Shown: positions 1 through 8,833, counted from the stretch's first letter. The stretch is DNA of 64,000 bases from UBA7672 sp963784415 (GCA_963784415.1 CAWARK010000014.1:1054001-1118000); one strand, 5' to 3'. Program-made: numbers and translations. The notes: a model not told the origin generated them from the letters alone.

Positions 1-1557
1 ATGCGCATCGAGACGTTCGGGCATACGCCGCAGGGCCGGAAACTGGTTGCGGTGATCCTGTCAAAGGACGGTGCGAAATTCCAGCCGTCCAAGCCCGTCT
101 TTCTCATCCAGGCCGGTATCCACTCCGGCGAGATCGACGGCAAGGACGCGATGTTGATGTTGATCCGCGACATCCTCTTCAAGGGGCGCGACGCGCTGAT
201 CGACAAGGTCAATATCGTGTTCATACCCGCGCTCAATGCTGACGGTCACGAACGCTCCACGCCCTACAGCCGTCCCAACCAGCGCGGACCGAAGGAGATG
301 GGCTGGCGCAACACGGCGCAAAACCTCAACCTCAACCGCGACTACATGAAAGCCGACGCCCCGGAGCTGCAGGCGCTGCTCGGCCTCATCAACACCTTCG
401 ACCCGGACTTCTACATCGACCTGCACGTCACCGACGGCATGGATTACCAGTACGACATCACCTACGGCTTCGATGGCTGGGATGGGCGCTACGCGTCCAG
501 CCCAACGATCGGCAAATGGCTCAATGATGTCTACCGCCCGCGCGCCGACGCAGCGCTGAAGGCGGCGGGGCATATTCCTGGGCCGCTGATCTTCGCCCGC
601 GACGACGGTGACGTAACCAAGGGCCTCGATCTCTACGCCTTCGCACCGCGCTTCAGCACCGCCTATGGCGACCTGCGGCGGATGCCCAGCGTGCTGGTCG
701 AGAACCACTCGCTGAAACCATATCGCCAACGCGTTCTGGGCACGTATGTATTGCTGGAAGCGACGCTCAAGGCGCTCGCCAACGAGGCCAAATCGCTGAA
801 GGCGGCCATTGCGGCGGACCGCGCAATCCGCCCGGACCATCTCGACTCCAACTGGACGACGAAAGAGCAGCCCGTCGGCAAGCTGGATTTCCTGACCATC
901 GCATCCGAGGAAGTGGACTCCCCCGCAACGGGCGGAAAGATCACTCACTTCCTGGGCAAACCGGGACCGACGGTCACTATCCCGGTGTTCGGTTCAGAGC
1001 CTGGCCTGCGACTCAGCGTTCCCAAAGCCTACTGGGTGCCCGCCACAAAAGCCGACGTCATCGCGCGGCTGAAATGGCATGGCCTGCAGATGGAGACGCT
1101 GAAGGCACCGCGCACGGTCAATGTCGACATGATCCGTCTCGATGGCTTCAAGTCGTCGGGCCCGTTCGAAGGCCGCATGACTTACGCCCCCACCGGCATG
1201 AAGCACGAGCAACGCTCTGAAACTTTTCCCGCAGGGTCGGTCCGCATCTCCACCGATCAGGCGCTCGGTGCGCTGGCCGCCTCCCTTCTCGAACCTGAGG
1301 CCGAGGACTCCTACTTCACCTGGGGATTCTTCGCGGAGATCCTGTCTCGCGTCGAATACATGGAGCCCTATGCCATTGCGCCCATGGCGGAGAAGATGCT
1401 GGCGAACGATCCCGCGCTGAAGGCGGAGTTCGAAAAGCGTCTCAGGGACGATGCAGGCTTCGCGGCATCGCCCCTGCGCCGCCTGCAGTTCTTCTACGAG
1501 CGCAGCCCGTTCTATGACGATCGCTACCTGCTCTACCCTGTCGGCCGCGAGCTTTAG
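1..1557 (+). CDS. M14-family zinc carboxypeptidase, 5'-truncated by the window edge
   Basis: Predicted metallocarboxypeptidase that removes C-terminal residues from peptides. Counting from the first visible ATG, the zinc motif HxxE is H41-S-G-E44 and the third zinc ligand is H142 in a DLHVTDG context; an NLNRD segment at about 109-113 is the usual M14 substrate-binding region. The reading frame is already inside the M14 fold at base 1, with no signal peptide visible, so the true start and an export signal probably lie upstream; the ATG at base 1 is likely internal. The C-terminal ~250 residues are an accessory region with no motif I recognise. Its TAG stop interlocks with the stop of the convergent ABC gene. 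Family call is firm; substrate is unknown. Confidence 0.85.
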   Translation: MRIETFGHTPQGRKLVAVILSKDGAKFQPSKPVFLIQAGIHSGEIDGKDAMLMLIRDILFKGRDALIDKVNIVFIPALNADGHERSTPYSRPNQRGPKEMGWRNTAQNLNLNRDYMKADAPELQALLGLINTFDPDFYIDLHVTDGMDYQYDITYGFDGWDGRYASSPTIGKWLNDVYRPRADAALKAAGHIPGPLIFARDDGDVTKGLDLYAFAPRFSTAYGDLRRMPSVLVENHSLKPYRQRVLGTYVLLEATLKALANEAKSLKAAIAADRAIRPDHLDSNWTTKEQPVGKLDFLTIASEEVDSPATGGKITHFLGKPGPTVTIPVFGSEPGLRLSVPKAYWVPATKADVIARLKWHGLQMETLKAPRTVNVDMIRLDGFKSSGPFEGRMTYAPTGMKHEQRSETFPAGSVRISTDQALGALAASLLEPEAEDSYFTWGFFAEILSRVEYMEPYAIAPMAEKMLANDPALKAEFEKRLRDDAGFAASPLRRLQFFYERSPFYDDRYLLYPVGREL

Positions 1558-3233
1558 ATCGCAGGCCGCGCCGCCTCGGTTGCCCGACGAAATCCTTGCG
1601 GCGCCGTGTGCGACGACCAGAGCACCGCGCCCTCATGGTCAGCCAGCAGCCGCTCGATGGCGGCGCGCTCGGCATCGCCAAGTATCAGGTCTGACTGATC
1701 GACCAGAATGATGCGGGCGCCTGAAAGGCGCGCGCGGATCAGCCCGAACACCAGCCGGTTGCCACTCGTTATGCGCCGGTCACCGGTGCGCACGACATGC
1801 TCCAGTCCGCCCGGCAAGACGGCGATCATCTCGTCGAGATCGTGGGACGCGACAAACGCATCCAGTCCTTCGGCCTGCTGTTCGGAGACGCCATAGACGA
1901 GGTTTGCTCGCAGGCTGGCTTCAAACATGTCGAAGTCCGCCGACACCAGCGCAACATGGCGGCGGACATCACGGCGATGAATTTTCCGCAGGTCGCAGCC
2001 GTCCAGCGTCACCCGCCCTCGCTTTGGCTGAAGCACGCCCGCCGCGAGGCGAAGAATGGCGAGCCCTTCAACCGGCGTCGCATCGCCCAGCCAGGTCCGA
2101 TCGCCCGGGGACAGGTTCAACGTGACGTGCCGCACCTGATTGCCGTAAGCGGCATCCTCGAGGCTGAGATAACCTGCGGTTTCGCGCATGCGCCTCGACG
2201 CCCCGGTCGAACCATTTTTCCGCCCCACCGGACGTAGCGCCAGAAACCGCGCCTGTTTCTCGATGGAGATGCGCGCGTTGGTCCAGTACTCGAACGCCCG
2301 CGTCAGGTCCTGCATCTTGGGGCTGAGCAACCCCGCCAGCAGCATCGCCGCCACGACCGCTCCCGGCGTCGCCATCGCCATCCCCGCCAGCAGCGCCCCA
2401 ATCAGTAGCGCCCCCAGGCTGGTCGCCGCCGCTCCCGCTTCCCCAATTGCCCGCACCACACCGATAAGGCCCGCCCGCGCAACCGAAGCTCGCGCCAGCC
2501 CGTCGCTCTTGCGCGCCAGCAGGCGCCGCTCGCGCGTGGCGTCTCCCACGGTCTCAATGAGCGACAATTGGTACAGCCGTTCCTGCGCGTGTTTCAGCAT
2601 GCGCGTCCGGCGCCGGCGGACATTGCGCGTCGACCTGTCCAGCGCCGGCCCCAGCGCCAGCGCCGCCAGCGCCGTCAACGCCATCGATGCGGCAATGGTG
2701 ACGCCGATGAACGGCGCTACAACCAGCAACGCGATCAGCGTGACCATAATGCTGGTCATCGCAACCACGCCGCGCGAAATGCCCCGGCTGATCCAGAGGC
2801 GCAGCGGACTCATGTCGCCGGTAAAGCGCAACAGCACCGTGCTGCGCGATGTCTGAGCCATACCCGCCTCCCCCAGCCGCATGGCATGGCGGAAGACCTG
2901 AACGCGCACAGCGTGGACATAGCTTTGCGCCAATCGTTCGGACTCTAGAAACTCCCGCCAGCGCAATACGGCGCCGAGCGCAAGCGCTGCAAGCGCAATC
3001 CCCGCCGTGCGCAACCCGGCCGAGCTGCCCGCATGGGCGCCGACCAGCTCGTCAAACGCCTCGCGCACACTCAGCGCGATCACCACTGATAGAACCGACT
3101 GGCCGAGCCCCAACGCTACCAGCAGCAACATGCGCCGTTTCCGCCGCCCGCGCAGCAATAGCGGCAACCGCCAGGCCTTTGCGGCCTCGCCCGTCGGGGT
3201 CAGAAAGAACCGGCGCCAGTTGCCGTTCGCCAT
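1554..3233 (-). CDS. ABC exporter-like protein with degenerate nucleotide-binding domain
   Basis: 559 residues with the fused membrane-ATPase layout of ABC exporters: hydrophobic segments near 35-56, 75-90, 155-198 and 263-303, then a nucleotide-binding-like domain from about 355. The fold is recognisable but the ATPase motifs are not. The Walker A position (381-391, WLGDATPVEGL) lacks the GK[ST] triad. The Q-loop Gln is Ala432. The signature LSGGQ is replaced by ITSGN (488-492). Walker B keeps D512 but the catalytic Glu is Gln513. Only the switch His (H542) remains. It is therefore probably unable to hydrolyse ATP alone; it may be the inactive half of a heterodimer or a non-transporting relative. 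It is the last gene of a minus-strand run behind a porin and a hydrolase. The frame is intact over its whole length, which argues against simple decay. Confidence 0.75.
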   Translation of the reverse strand: MANGNWRRFFLTPTGEAAKAWRLPLLLRGRRKRRMLLLVALGLGQSVLSVVIALSVREAFDELVGAHAGSSAGLRTAGIALAALALGAVLRWREFLESERLAQSYVHAVRVQVFRHAMRLGEAGMAQTSRSTVLLRFTGDMSPLRLWISRGISRGVVAMTSIMVTLIALLVVAPFIGVTIAASMALTALAALALGPALDRSTRNVRRRRTRMLKHAQERLYQLSLIETVGDATRERRLLARKSDGLARASVARAGLIGVVRAIGEAGAAATSLGALLIGALLAGMAMATPGAVVAAMLLAGLLSPKMQDLTRAFEYWTNARISIEKQARFLALRPVGRKNGSTGASRRMRETAGYLSLEDAAYGNQVRHVTLNLSPGDRTWLGDATPVEGLAILRLAAGVLQPKRGRVTLDGCDLRKIHRRDVRRHVALVSADFDMFEASLRANLVYGVSEQQAEGLDAFVASHDLDEMIAVLPGGLEHVVRTGDRRITSGNRLVFGLIRARLSGARIILVDQSDLILGDAERAAIERLLADHEGAVLWSSHTAPQGFRRATEAARPAI

Positions 3234-3297
3234 CTTGCGTCCTCGCAGCTTCGCCCCACTCCGTGCGGAGCGGGCAAAGCGCGACGAGAGTTCTACA

Positions 3298-4479
3298 CTA
3301 GAACGCGACCTGCAGGCGACCCATGACCGCCGACGGGTTGTCGGTCACGCCAAGGCGGCTGGGCTCGGCTTTTGCGTCCACATAGTTCGCCGAGATCCGC
3401 ACGTTGCGGTTCACATACCAGTTGACGCCAACGGTGAGATTCTTCTCTTCACCACCCGCCACAGCGCCATCGGTCAGGTCGAGCGTGCTGTAGCGCGCAG
3501 CGATCTCCCATGCACCATACCAGTTGTCCTTGTCCGGGGTCACTTCGCCGAACGTGCCAGCGCCGACGCTATATCGCTGGCGCTCGCCGGTGATCACCCA
3601 CGCGGCCTCAACAGAGCGACCCGTGAACTTGGGATCGCCCAGCCCCGGCGCATCGTTGTCACGCGTGACCTGCTGAGCTTTGATCAGGAACGGGCCGTTC
3701 ATGTAGCCCGCCTCGATGTTGAGGTTGGTATAGCTGTCGACGCCGCCCAGCGTGCCGGTGTCGAGGATCGCTTGACGCGTCAGCGCGAATTCCGAGTTCG
3801 TGCGGACCCGCGAGGTCGCGCCGCCATCCAGTTCGCGCCGTTCGGCGGCGGCGGCGAAGTGCAGCGCCTCACGCTTCTTGTTGATCGGCGCGAAGACGCC
3901 GCGCACGACGATGCTCTTGCCATCGTCGCGGTTGGTGAGGGATTCATCTTCGATCGGATTGGTGAAGTAGCCACCGATGACCGACCAGTTGTCGCCCTCA
4001 TAGGCAGCCGAAGCGCCCAGCAGGAAGTTGGGCGACAGCTCCGAAGGCAGTCCGCGCTCGATGAACTTGGTGTTGTTCGAGCTCATCATGTTCTCGCCGT
4101 TGAACGGCGCGATGAAGTTACCGATGCGGAATTCCGTGTTCTTGATGCCGCGATAGGCCGCCCATGCGTTGTAGATGCCGGGGCTCAGCCCGCCGACATC
4201 GCCGTCAATCTTGAAGCGCCAGTCATTGCCGACATCGAGTGTCGCATCGACACGCAGGCGGCGGATGTCCGTATCGTCCGTGAAGGCGATGCCGTCGCTC
4301 TCGATCGACACCGTATCAAGATGCAGACGCCCGCCGATGTTCAGCTTGAAGATGCCGGATTCAAACGTGAAACCGTCCGATCCCAGATCCACGTCCGCAT
4401 CCTGCGCCGCAGCGGCGCCACAGAAGCTCAATGCCATACCGACCGAGGCGATCAGGGCTTTTTTCCACGTTCCCAGCAT
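3298..4479 (-). CDS. Phosphate-selective porin O/P family outer-membrane protein
   Basis: 393 residues. A Sec signal peptide ends near AAAAQ (about residue 26), followed by a short linker and a beta-barrel region. The features are typical of the OprO/OprP family: a GRLHLD strand near the start of the mature protein, an RRLR segment, alternating polar/hydrophobic strands with aromatic girdle residues, and a C-terminal strand ending in Phe (LQVAF), the outer-membrane insertion signal. It should form a trimeric anion-selective channel in the outer membrane. The family name implies phosphate, but many members in alphaproteobacteria carry other or unknown anions. It starts 12 bases after the stop of the upstream hydrolase gene, so the two are probably co-transcribed. 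Confidence 0.85.
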   Translation of the reverse strand: MLGTWKKALIASVGMALSFCGAAAAQDADVDLGSDGFTFESGIFKLNIGGRLHLDTVSIESDGIAFTDDTDIRRLRVDATLDVGNDWRFKIDGDVGGLSPGIYNAWAAYRGIKNTEFRIGNFIAPFNGENMMSSNNTKFIERGLPSELSPNFLLGASAAYEGDNWSVIGGYFTNPIEDESLTNRDDGKSIVVRGVFAPINKKREALHFAAAAERRELDGGATSRVRTNSEFALTRQAILDTGTLGGVDSYTNLNIEAGYMNGPFLIKAQQVTRDNDAPGLGDPKFTGRSVEAAWVITGERQRYSVGAGTFGEVTPDKDNWYGAWEIAARYSTLDLTDGAVAGGEEKNLTVGVNWYVNRNVRISANYVDAKAEPSRLGVTDNPSAVMGRLQVAF

Positions 4480-4491
4480 AGTCGTACTCCA

Positions 4492-5322
4492 CTAATTGAT
4501 AAGCCAGTCCACAATCATCTCGCCGAGACCGTGTGACTGCATGTTGTCGTTGAAGTCGTGTCCCGCTCCCGGAAGGAGTTTCAGTTGCGTTAGCAGTGTC
4601 ATGCCGCGCGCGCGCACCGCGACCGTGATCGCGTCATACCACCGATGCGCCCGCTCCAGACGTGTCTTCCCCTGTGAGGCTTCCACGAGTGCGTTGCGGT
4701 TGAGTGATCTGTCGCGCCGCGTGTCGTCGGCGCCAACCGTCAGCAGCACAGGAATGGAGAGCAGACGATCAAGATCCGCCACCCTGCCCTCGAGCACGGG
4801 CGCATCGCCAAGTCCGTATGGAAATGCGTGCTGCGTGTCCGGCATAGTGAACCAGCCAGGCGCCGCAAGCGCGAGTCTGGCCACAGGCAATGATCCAACC
4901 ATCGTGTAGCGCATTGCGAATTGCGCCCCGCCCGAATAGCCGAATAGCCGCAGCGGCACCGGGGCCAATCCGATCGCCCGCTGGACATGATCCGCTGTCA
5001 ATTCAAGAGCGGCGGCCGGACAGTCCCCATCAGGCCCGCGTTCGAGACGCTGATAGCGCGGGATGCGCGCTTTGCTGAACATCGGCGCCAGAACGATAAA
5101 GCCATGCTTCTCCGCCAGCGCCGAGAACCGCACGGCATGCTGCAACGCCATCCGCTCGATGCCATGGATGGTCACCAGCAGCGGCGAATTCGTTGTCGCC
5201 GATCGCGGCACATAGATGAAATAGTCCAGCTCAGCGCCCTGCGACTGGTGGGCGCGCAATCCACTGAAGGGCACGGGTTGCGCGGGCTCGCGCAAGGGGA
5301 TGATCTCAGCGCTGCGCGGCAT
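4492..5322 (-). CDS. Alpha/beta-hydrolase fold protein (esterase-like)
   Basis: 276-residue alpha/beta hydrolase. The nucleophile elbow is GYSGG with S130, a plausible acid is D199 or D200 in VGADD, and the base is H255 in GAGHDF, giving an ordered Ser-Asp-His triad. The oxyanion-hole strand reads LLVTIHG (48-54). No signal peptide is visible, so a cytoplasmic location is likely. It resembles poly(3-hydroxybutyrate) depolymerase and dienelactone-hydrolase relatives but the substrate cannot be read from sequence. Its start overlaps the end of the upstream P-loop gene by 17 bases, indicating translational coupling, and the porin gene follows within 12 bases. Confidence 0.75.
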   Translation of the reverse strand: MPRSAEIIPLREPAQPVPFSGLRAHQSQGAELDYFIYVPRSATTNSPLLVTIHGIERMALQHAVRFSALAEKHGFIVLAPMFSKARIPRYQRLERGPDGDCPAAALELTADHVQRAIGLAPVPLRLFGYSGGAQFAMRYTMVGSLPVARLALAAPGWFTMPDTQHAFPYGLGDAPVLEGRVADLDRLLSIPVLLTVGADDTRRDRSLNRNALVEASQGKTRLERAHRWYDAITVAVRARGMTLLTQLKLLPGAGHDFNDNMQSHGLGEMIVDWLIN

Positions 5323-6523
5323 GCTTTTTCAACGACTGGCCGTTAGCCGGCGTGAAAAGATGCGTCGCGACTTCCTGCGCCGACGCCTCGCCCGAGAAAA
5401 TGACCGGCGCGTTGCAGAAAGCGGAGAACTCCCGCACGGCCAATGGCGATGCGGTCATCAGCCCGCCCACAGCCGACACATCGAGACCCCAGCTGGCCAG
5501 TAGTTGGATGCCGGCTGCGGCGCCGAGGGGGTCGGATGCTGCGAACAGAATGGACCCCGCACGGGTGCGCAGGCTGGACGCCTGAAGCAGCTGGCTCGTC
5601 TCGCGTTGCAGGATGCCGTCCGCCAGTTCAGCGACGATCACGTCAGCCTGGGAGGAAACGGCAGCACACAGCCGACCAATCGCGGCGTCCAGAACGCGAA
5701 TGTCCATGCCAGCCGTTGAAGCGAGGCCGACATCTCCGAAATCCATCGCCTCAAGCGCGCCCGAGTCCTGATACTTCCACAGGTCACCGCCCGACCCGGT
5801 TCCCGTAAGCTTCAACGCAGAAGCGCGCAGGCCGCATTCGCGTAACGTCCGGATGACGTTGGCGCACAACGTGGTCTTGCCGGCGTTCATGCTGGTCCCG
5901 ACGACAAGGATCATGTGCGGCTGGGTCGGCGCGTTCGTGGGCGTGGCGACGCCCGGCCAGCCCCAGCGCGACAGGTTCAATGCGGCGCCATTCGCATCAC
6001 GCAGAATGCCGAGCGCTCGAATGTCGGTTGGCAATTTCATGTTCACGTGCCGCGACACCACCGTAGCGGCAATACCGCCGGCCGCAACGAGATGGCACTC
6101 GCCGAGCATAGGCGGGATCATGGCTTCGAATTGGTCACTGGCGTAACGGTTGCCGAACGCAACGATGAGCTCGTCGCCAACGGCGAGTGCGGCGCGGCGC
6201 CCGGAAACAAGCTCGATATGGCGATGCTGACCAAGACGCTCGACGCGCACGAGGCAGAGATCGCCTGCTGCCGGCGTAGCTTTGGGATCAAGACTGCTGG
6301 CAAGTCCGAGATCGGCGATGCGCGTAGCAAACGCGCGATGCGCACCCCGCAGTCGATCCGACAGGTCCGAACTCATCTGCATGTCCGACTCCCACCACGC
6401 TTGTACGCGCCACCCACTGCATCCCGTCTCAATGTTGCGGGCTAGGCGGCGCATCGCGACAACGGAATTTGCCTCCAGCATATTCTCGGCAAAAGGCACA
6501 AAATTATCAGCAAAGACGGGCAC
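5306..6523 (-). CDS. DUF1611-like P-loop protein
   Basis: About 405 residues from a GTG start at 6521-6523 that has a GAGAGAA stretch just upstream; an open frame continues further upstream but without a ribosome site I trust. The C-terminal half carries a P-loop, GTSMNAGKTT (about 209-218), with downstream strands resembling DUF1611 and MobB/dethiobiotin-synthetase-type NTPases (VIVAELADGI, then ILFAASDPLG). The N-terminal ~190 residues contain a small mainly beta domain I cannot name. DUF1611 relatives include an N-acetyltransferase/epimerase-like group, but no reaction can be assigned here. It leads the minus-strand run with the hydrolase, porin and ABC-like gene. The 218 bases between it and the divergent gene at 6742 should hold the promoters for both. 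Confidence 0.65.
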   Translation of the reverse strand: MPVFADNFVPFAENMLEANSVVAMRRLARNIETGCSGWRVQAWWESDMQMSSDLSDRLRGAHRAFATRIADLGLASSLDPKATPAAGDLCLVRVERLGQHRHIELVSGRRAALAVGDELIVAFGNRYASDQFEAMIPPMLGECHLVAAGGIAATVVSRHVNMKLPTDIRALGILRDANGAALNLSRWGWPGVATPTNAPTQPHMILVVGTSMNAGKTTLCANVIRTLRECGLRASALKLTGTGSGGDLWKYQDSGALEAMDFGDVGLASTAGMDIRVLDAAIGRLCAAVSSQADVIVAELADGILQRETSQLLQASSLRTRAGSILFAASDPLGAAAGIQLLASWGLDVSAVGGLMTASPLAVREFSAFCNAPVIFSGEASAQEVATHLFTPANGQSLKKHAAQR

Positions 6524-6741
6524 TTGAGAGTTTCTCTCGAAACGATTTTCTTCGTGCGCTAATGACTTCCTGCCGTTACGCAACGAATGCAAAGGCCCAA
6601 TTCGGCGTAGAAGCGAGTGTGGCGGCAGGCACAAACGACTGCGATTGAATCTGAAGAATTTGAAACAAATTCGGGCGTTGCCGAGAATAACCACAACCCT
6701 TCTGGCGTTTTCACCATGGAGCAGAGGGAGCTCCGCGGGGA

Positions 6742-7368
6742 ATGATCATGGATAAGCGCCAGAACGACGCGACAGCCGGACAGCCCACCAAGCGTGAGGA
6801 GGGTGCGGCCATGCGTTACTTCGAGTTGATGGAATCGGGACTGCCGTCCGAAAGCTTTCTGGTTCAGCCGCCCATCGCGGCGCTGCCGAACACTGTCATG
6901 CCGCGCCGCCGTGTTCGCTTTCGCGTCGACTCTCCCTGGCGCAACAACCGCAAGGCTGGTGAAAAGCTCACCTGGCGCGGCCGCAGCTTTGTGGAGGCGT
7001 TTGCCGAAGTTAACCGCCGCGAGATTGTTCAGGCGACCTTGATGGACCTGCCCGCCGGCGGCGGCCATGTCACTGTCGAAGGCTGGCGCCCAGGCCCGAC
7101 TAATGTCGAGCGCTACCACTTCATTTGCGAAACATCGGATGGCGCCTACATTCGTGTTGGTGAAGAGCGCATCACGCCCAAGACTGGCGAACTTTGGCGT
7201 ATCGACGATCGCTTCCACCCGGCCATCATTCGCGGCGGACTCGCCGGCAGCGTGCATCTGGTGCTCGAACTGACATCGCAGCACGCAGCCTTGGCTGTGG
7301 AAAAGGCCGAATTTTTCGAAATGTCCAGAATAAGCGACGATCTGCAACGTAGTCAGTCCGTGGGTTGA
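6742..7368 (+). CDS. Aspartyl/asparaginyl beta-hydroxylase-like protein
   Basis: 208 residues. The second half resembles the cupin core of the aspartyl/asparaginyl beta-hydroxylase family: ERYHF (H126), a Gly/Arg strand, GELWRIDDRFHPAI (H159), and SVHLVLEL (H172). In that family two histidines bind Fe(II), with 2-oxoglutarate held by a downstream Arg; H126 and H159 occupy matching positions with the expected spacing. There is no signal peptide. ATG at 6742 or 6748 are alternatives after a GGGGA element; an internal ATG at 6811 is also possible. Target protein or small molecule unknown. It is separated by 23 bases from the small secreted protein gene downstream, which is Asp-rich; a functional link is conceivable but only inferred. 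Confidence 0.5.
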   Translation: MIMDKRQNDATAGQPTKREEGAAMRYFELMESGLPSESFLVQPPIAALPNTVMPRRRVRFRVDSPWRNNRKAGEKLTWRGRSFVEAFAEVNRREIVQATLMDLPAGGGHVTVEGWRPGPTNVERYHFICETSDGAYIRVGEERITPKTGELWRIDDRFHPAIIRGGLAGSVHLVLELTSQHAALAVEKAEFFEMSRISDDLQRSQSVG

Positions 7369-7391
7369 CCTTAGGGACTGGGATGATCGTG

Positions 7392-7778
7392 ATGAATAGA
7401 TTGATGTTCGGCGCCGCGCTCGGCGCGATGGTGTGGGCCTTTGCCCCGCTTGGAGCGCTTGCCCAGACGACCCCGGCGCCGACGCCGATTTCCATCTCGG
7501 ACGATCTCAACGCGGATGGCGTGAAACTGCGTGGCGACGGCTCGGTCGATGATGACCAGCCGAACACCGACGGTGCAGTTTCCGATGACGATATCGGCGA
7601 TGACGGCCTCAAGCATCGCGGCGACGGCTCCGTCGACGACGACCAGACCGGTGGCGAAGACCATGTCCGCGGCCGCGACCGCGAAGACCGCGACGACGAC
7701 CACCGCGGCAGCGATCACGACCGGGGACGCGACAGGGAACGCGACAACGACCGCGGCGGAAACAGAGGCCACGGTTAA
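7392..7778 (+). CDS. Small secreted Asp-rich protein with EF-hand-like tandem repeat
   Basis: 128 residues from the ATG at 7392, which gives a clean signal peptide (cleavage near GALAQ, residue 25). An in-frame ATG at 7383 is an alternative. The mature part contains a twice-repeated 20-residue unit ending in RGDGSVDDDQ (units about 37-56 and 66-85). In the first copy DLNADGVKLRGD matches the EF-hand/dockerin spacing D-x-N-x-DG with an acidic residue at position 12; the second copy keeps D1, D5, G6 and D12. The C-terminal third is an Arg/Asp/His/Gly mix with RDRE-like repeats. Calcium binding in the periplasm or outside is a reasonable inference. No enzyme domain is seen. Confidence 0.6.
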   Translation: MNRLMFGAALGAMVWAFAPLGALAQTTPAPTPISISDDLNADGVKLRGDGSVDDDQPNTDGAVSDDDIGDDGLKHRGDGSVDDDQTGGEDHVRGRDREDRDDDHRGSDHDRGRDRERDNDRGGNRGHG

Positions 7779-7815
7779 CACCCAGGCAAATCGAGCGTCG
7801 GCCTGACGGCAGACA

Positions 7816-7861
7816 GGGGGCGGAAGTTGCTGGTAACCCCACCACCAGCGCTTCCGCCCCC
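7816..7861 (+). terminator. Strong hairpin after the Asp-rich gene
   Basis: GGGGGCGGAAG pairs with CTTCCGCCCCC around a loop region that itself holds a GCTGGT/ACCAGC stem. The stem is long and GC-rich but is followed by TTCGATTCC rather than a T-run, so it may terminate weakly or act as an mRNA 3' stabiliser between the two plus-strand genes. Confidence 0.5.
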
Positions 7862-7933
7862 TTCGATTCCGGGCCGGGGGCTTCTCATGGTATGCCCCTT
7901 GCTTGGCGGTGGGCCCAAGGGGAGACCGTGTCT

Positions 7934-8833
7934 ATGACCTACCGCAAGAGCTGCTCCCTGGCCGTTCTGGCCGGGGCCGCGTCCATTGCAACCATGGGGT
8001 CCGCGTCCGCGCAGACCGTTCAGGTTGGTGTCGGCGCTGAGTATTCAACCGGCACCTACGGCGGCACCGGCGACACCACGATTTACGAAGTTCCGATCAC
8101 CTTCCGCGTGCGTACCGGCGATTGGTCGTTCCGCGTTCGCGTGCCCTTCGCATCCGTAGAAGGCCCCGGCGGGGTTGTTCCCGGCGGTGTCGATGACAAT
8201 GGCGGCGACCGCAGCGGCAATAGCGGCAGCGGCAGCAGCGGTGGAAGTGGTAGCGGCGGAAGCGGTGGTGGCGGAAGCGACGACCCTGTCCCGACTGATC
8301 CGATCGACCCGGCGCTCGGTGAAGTCGTGGGTGGCGTAAAGTCTTCGGGGCTCGCCGACATGTCTCTTTCCGCCACGTATTCACATGATCTCGGCGGCGA
8401 CAATTATCTCGACCTGACGGGGCGTGTGACGCTGCCGACGGGCGACAAGGACAAGGATCTCGGCACCGGCGAGACCGACTACACGATCCTGGCGGAAGTT
8501 GGACACGACTTTGATGGCGCCGGCATCTATGCCTTCGGCGGCTACAAGATCCGTGGCGGCGCTACCCGTTCGGACGGCGCACAGTTCGGCGCCGGTGGCT
8601 ATTTCCGCCCGATGGAAGGTGTTGTCGCCGGCCTCGACGCGGGCTGGTCTGAGTCCTCTATCAATGGCCTCGACCAGTCAGCCGATCTCACCGCTTACGG
8701 CAGCTTCACGGTGTCGAAAGACTGGCGCGTCTCGGTCTATGCGCTAACGGGCCTCACCGACAACGCGCCCGACTTTGGCGGCGGGTTCACCCTCACCTGG
8801 CGCGCCGACGTACGCCGCGCGAACGAGGACTGA
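7934..8833 (+). CDS. Outer-membrane beta-barrel protein with Gly/Ser-rich insert
   Basis: 299 residues from the ATG at 7934, preceded by a GGGGAGA ribosome site; a longer frame exists upstream but lacks signal-peptide logic. Signal peptide to about residue 26 (SASAQ). The mature chain alternates amphipathic strands and aromatic turns (GAGGYFRP, GLDAGW, LTAYGSFTV) and resembles the transporter-like barrels of the phenol-degradation MetA family, including the LTGRVTLPTGDK strand. A low-complexity insert at about 78-118, dominated by Gly and Ser with a short DDPVPTDP tail, interrupts the barrel between early strands and would lie in a loop. It sits just downstream of the Asp-rich secreted protein. 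Function unknown; surface loop or anchor is an inference. Confidence 0.65.
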   Translation: MTYRKSCSLAVLAGAASIATMGSASAQTVQVGVGAEYSTGTYGGTGDTTIYEVPITFRVRTGDWSFRVRVPFASVEGPGGVVPGGVDDNGGDRSGNSGSGSSGGSGSGGSGGGGSDDPVPTDPIDPALGEVVGGVKSSGLADMSLSATYSHDLGGDNYLDLTGRVTLPTGDKDKDLGTGETDYTILAEVGHDFDGAGIYAFGGYKIRGGATRSDGAQFGAGGYFRPMEGVVAGLDAGWSESSINGLDQSADLTAYGSFTVSKDWRVSVYALTGLTDNAPDFGGGFTLTWRADVRRANED

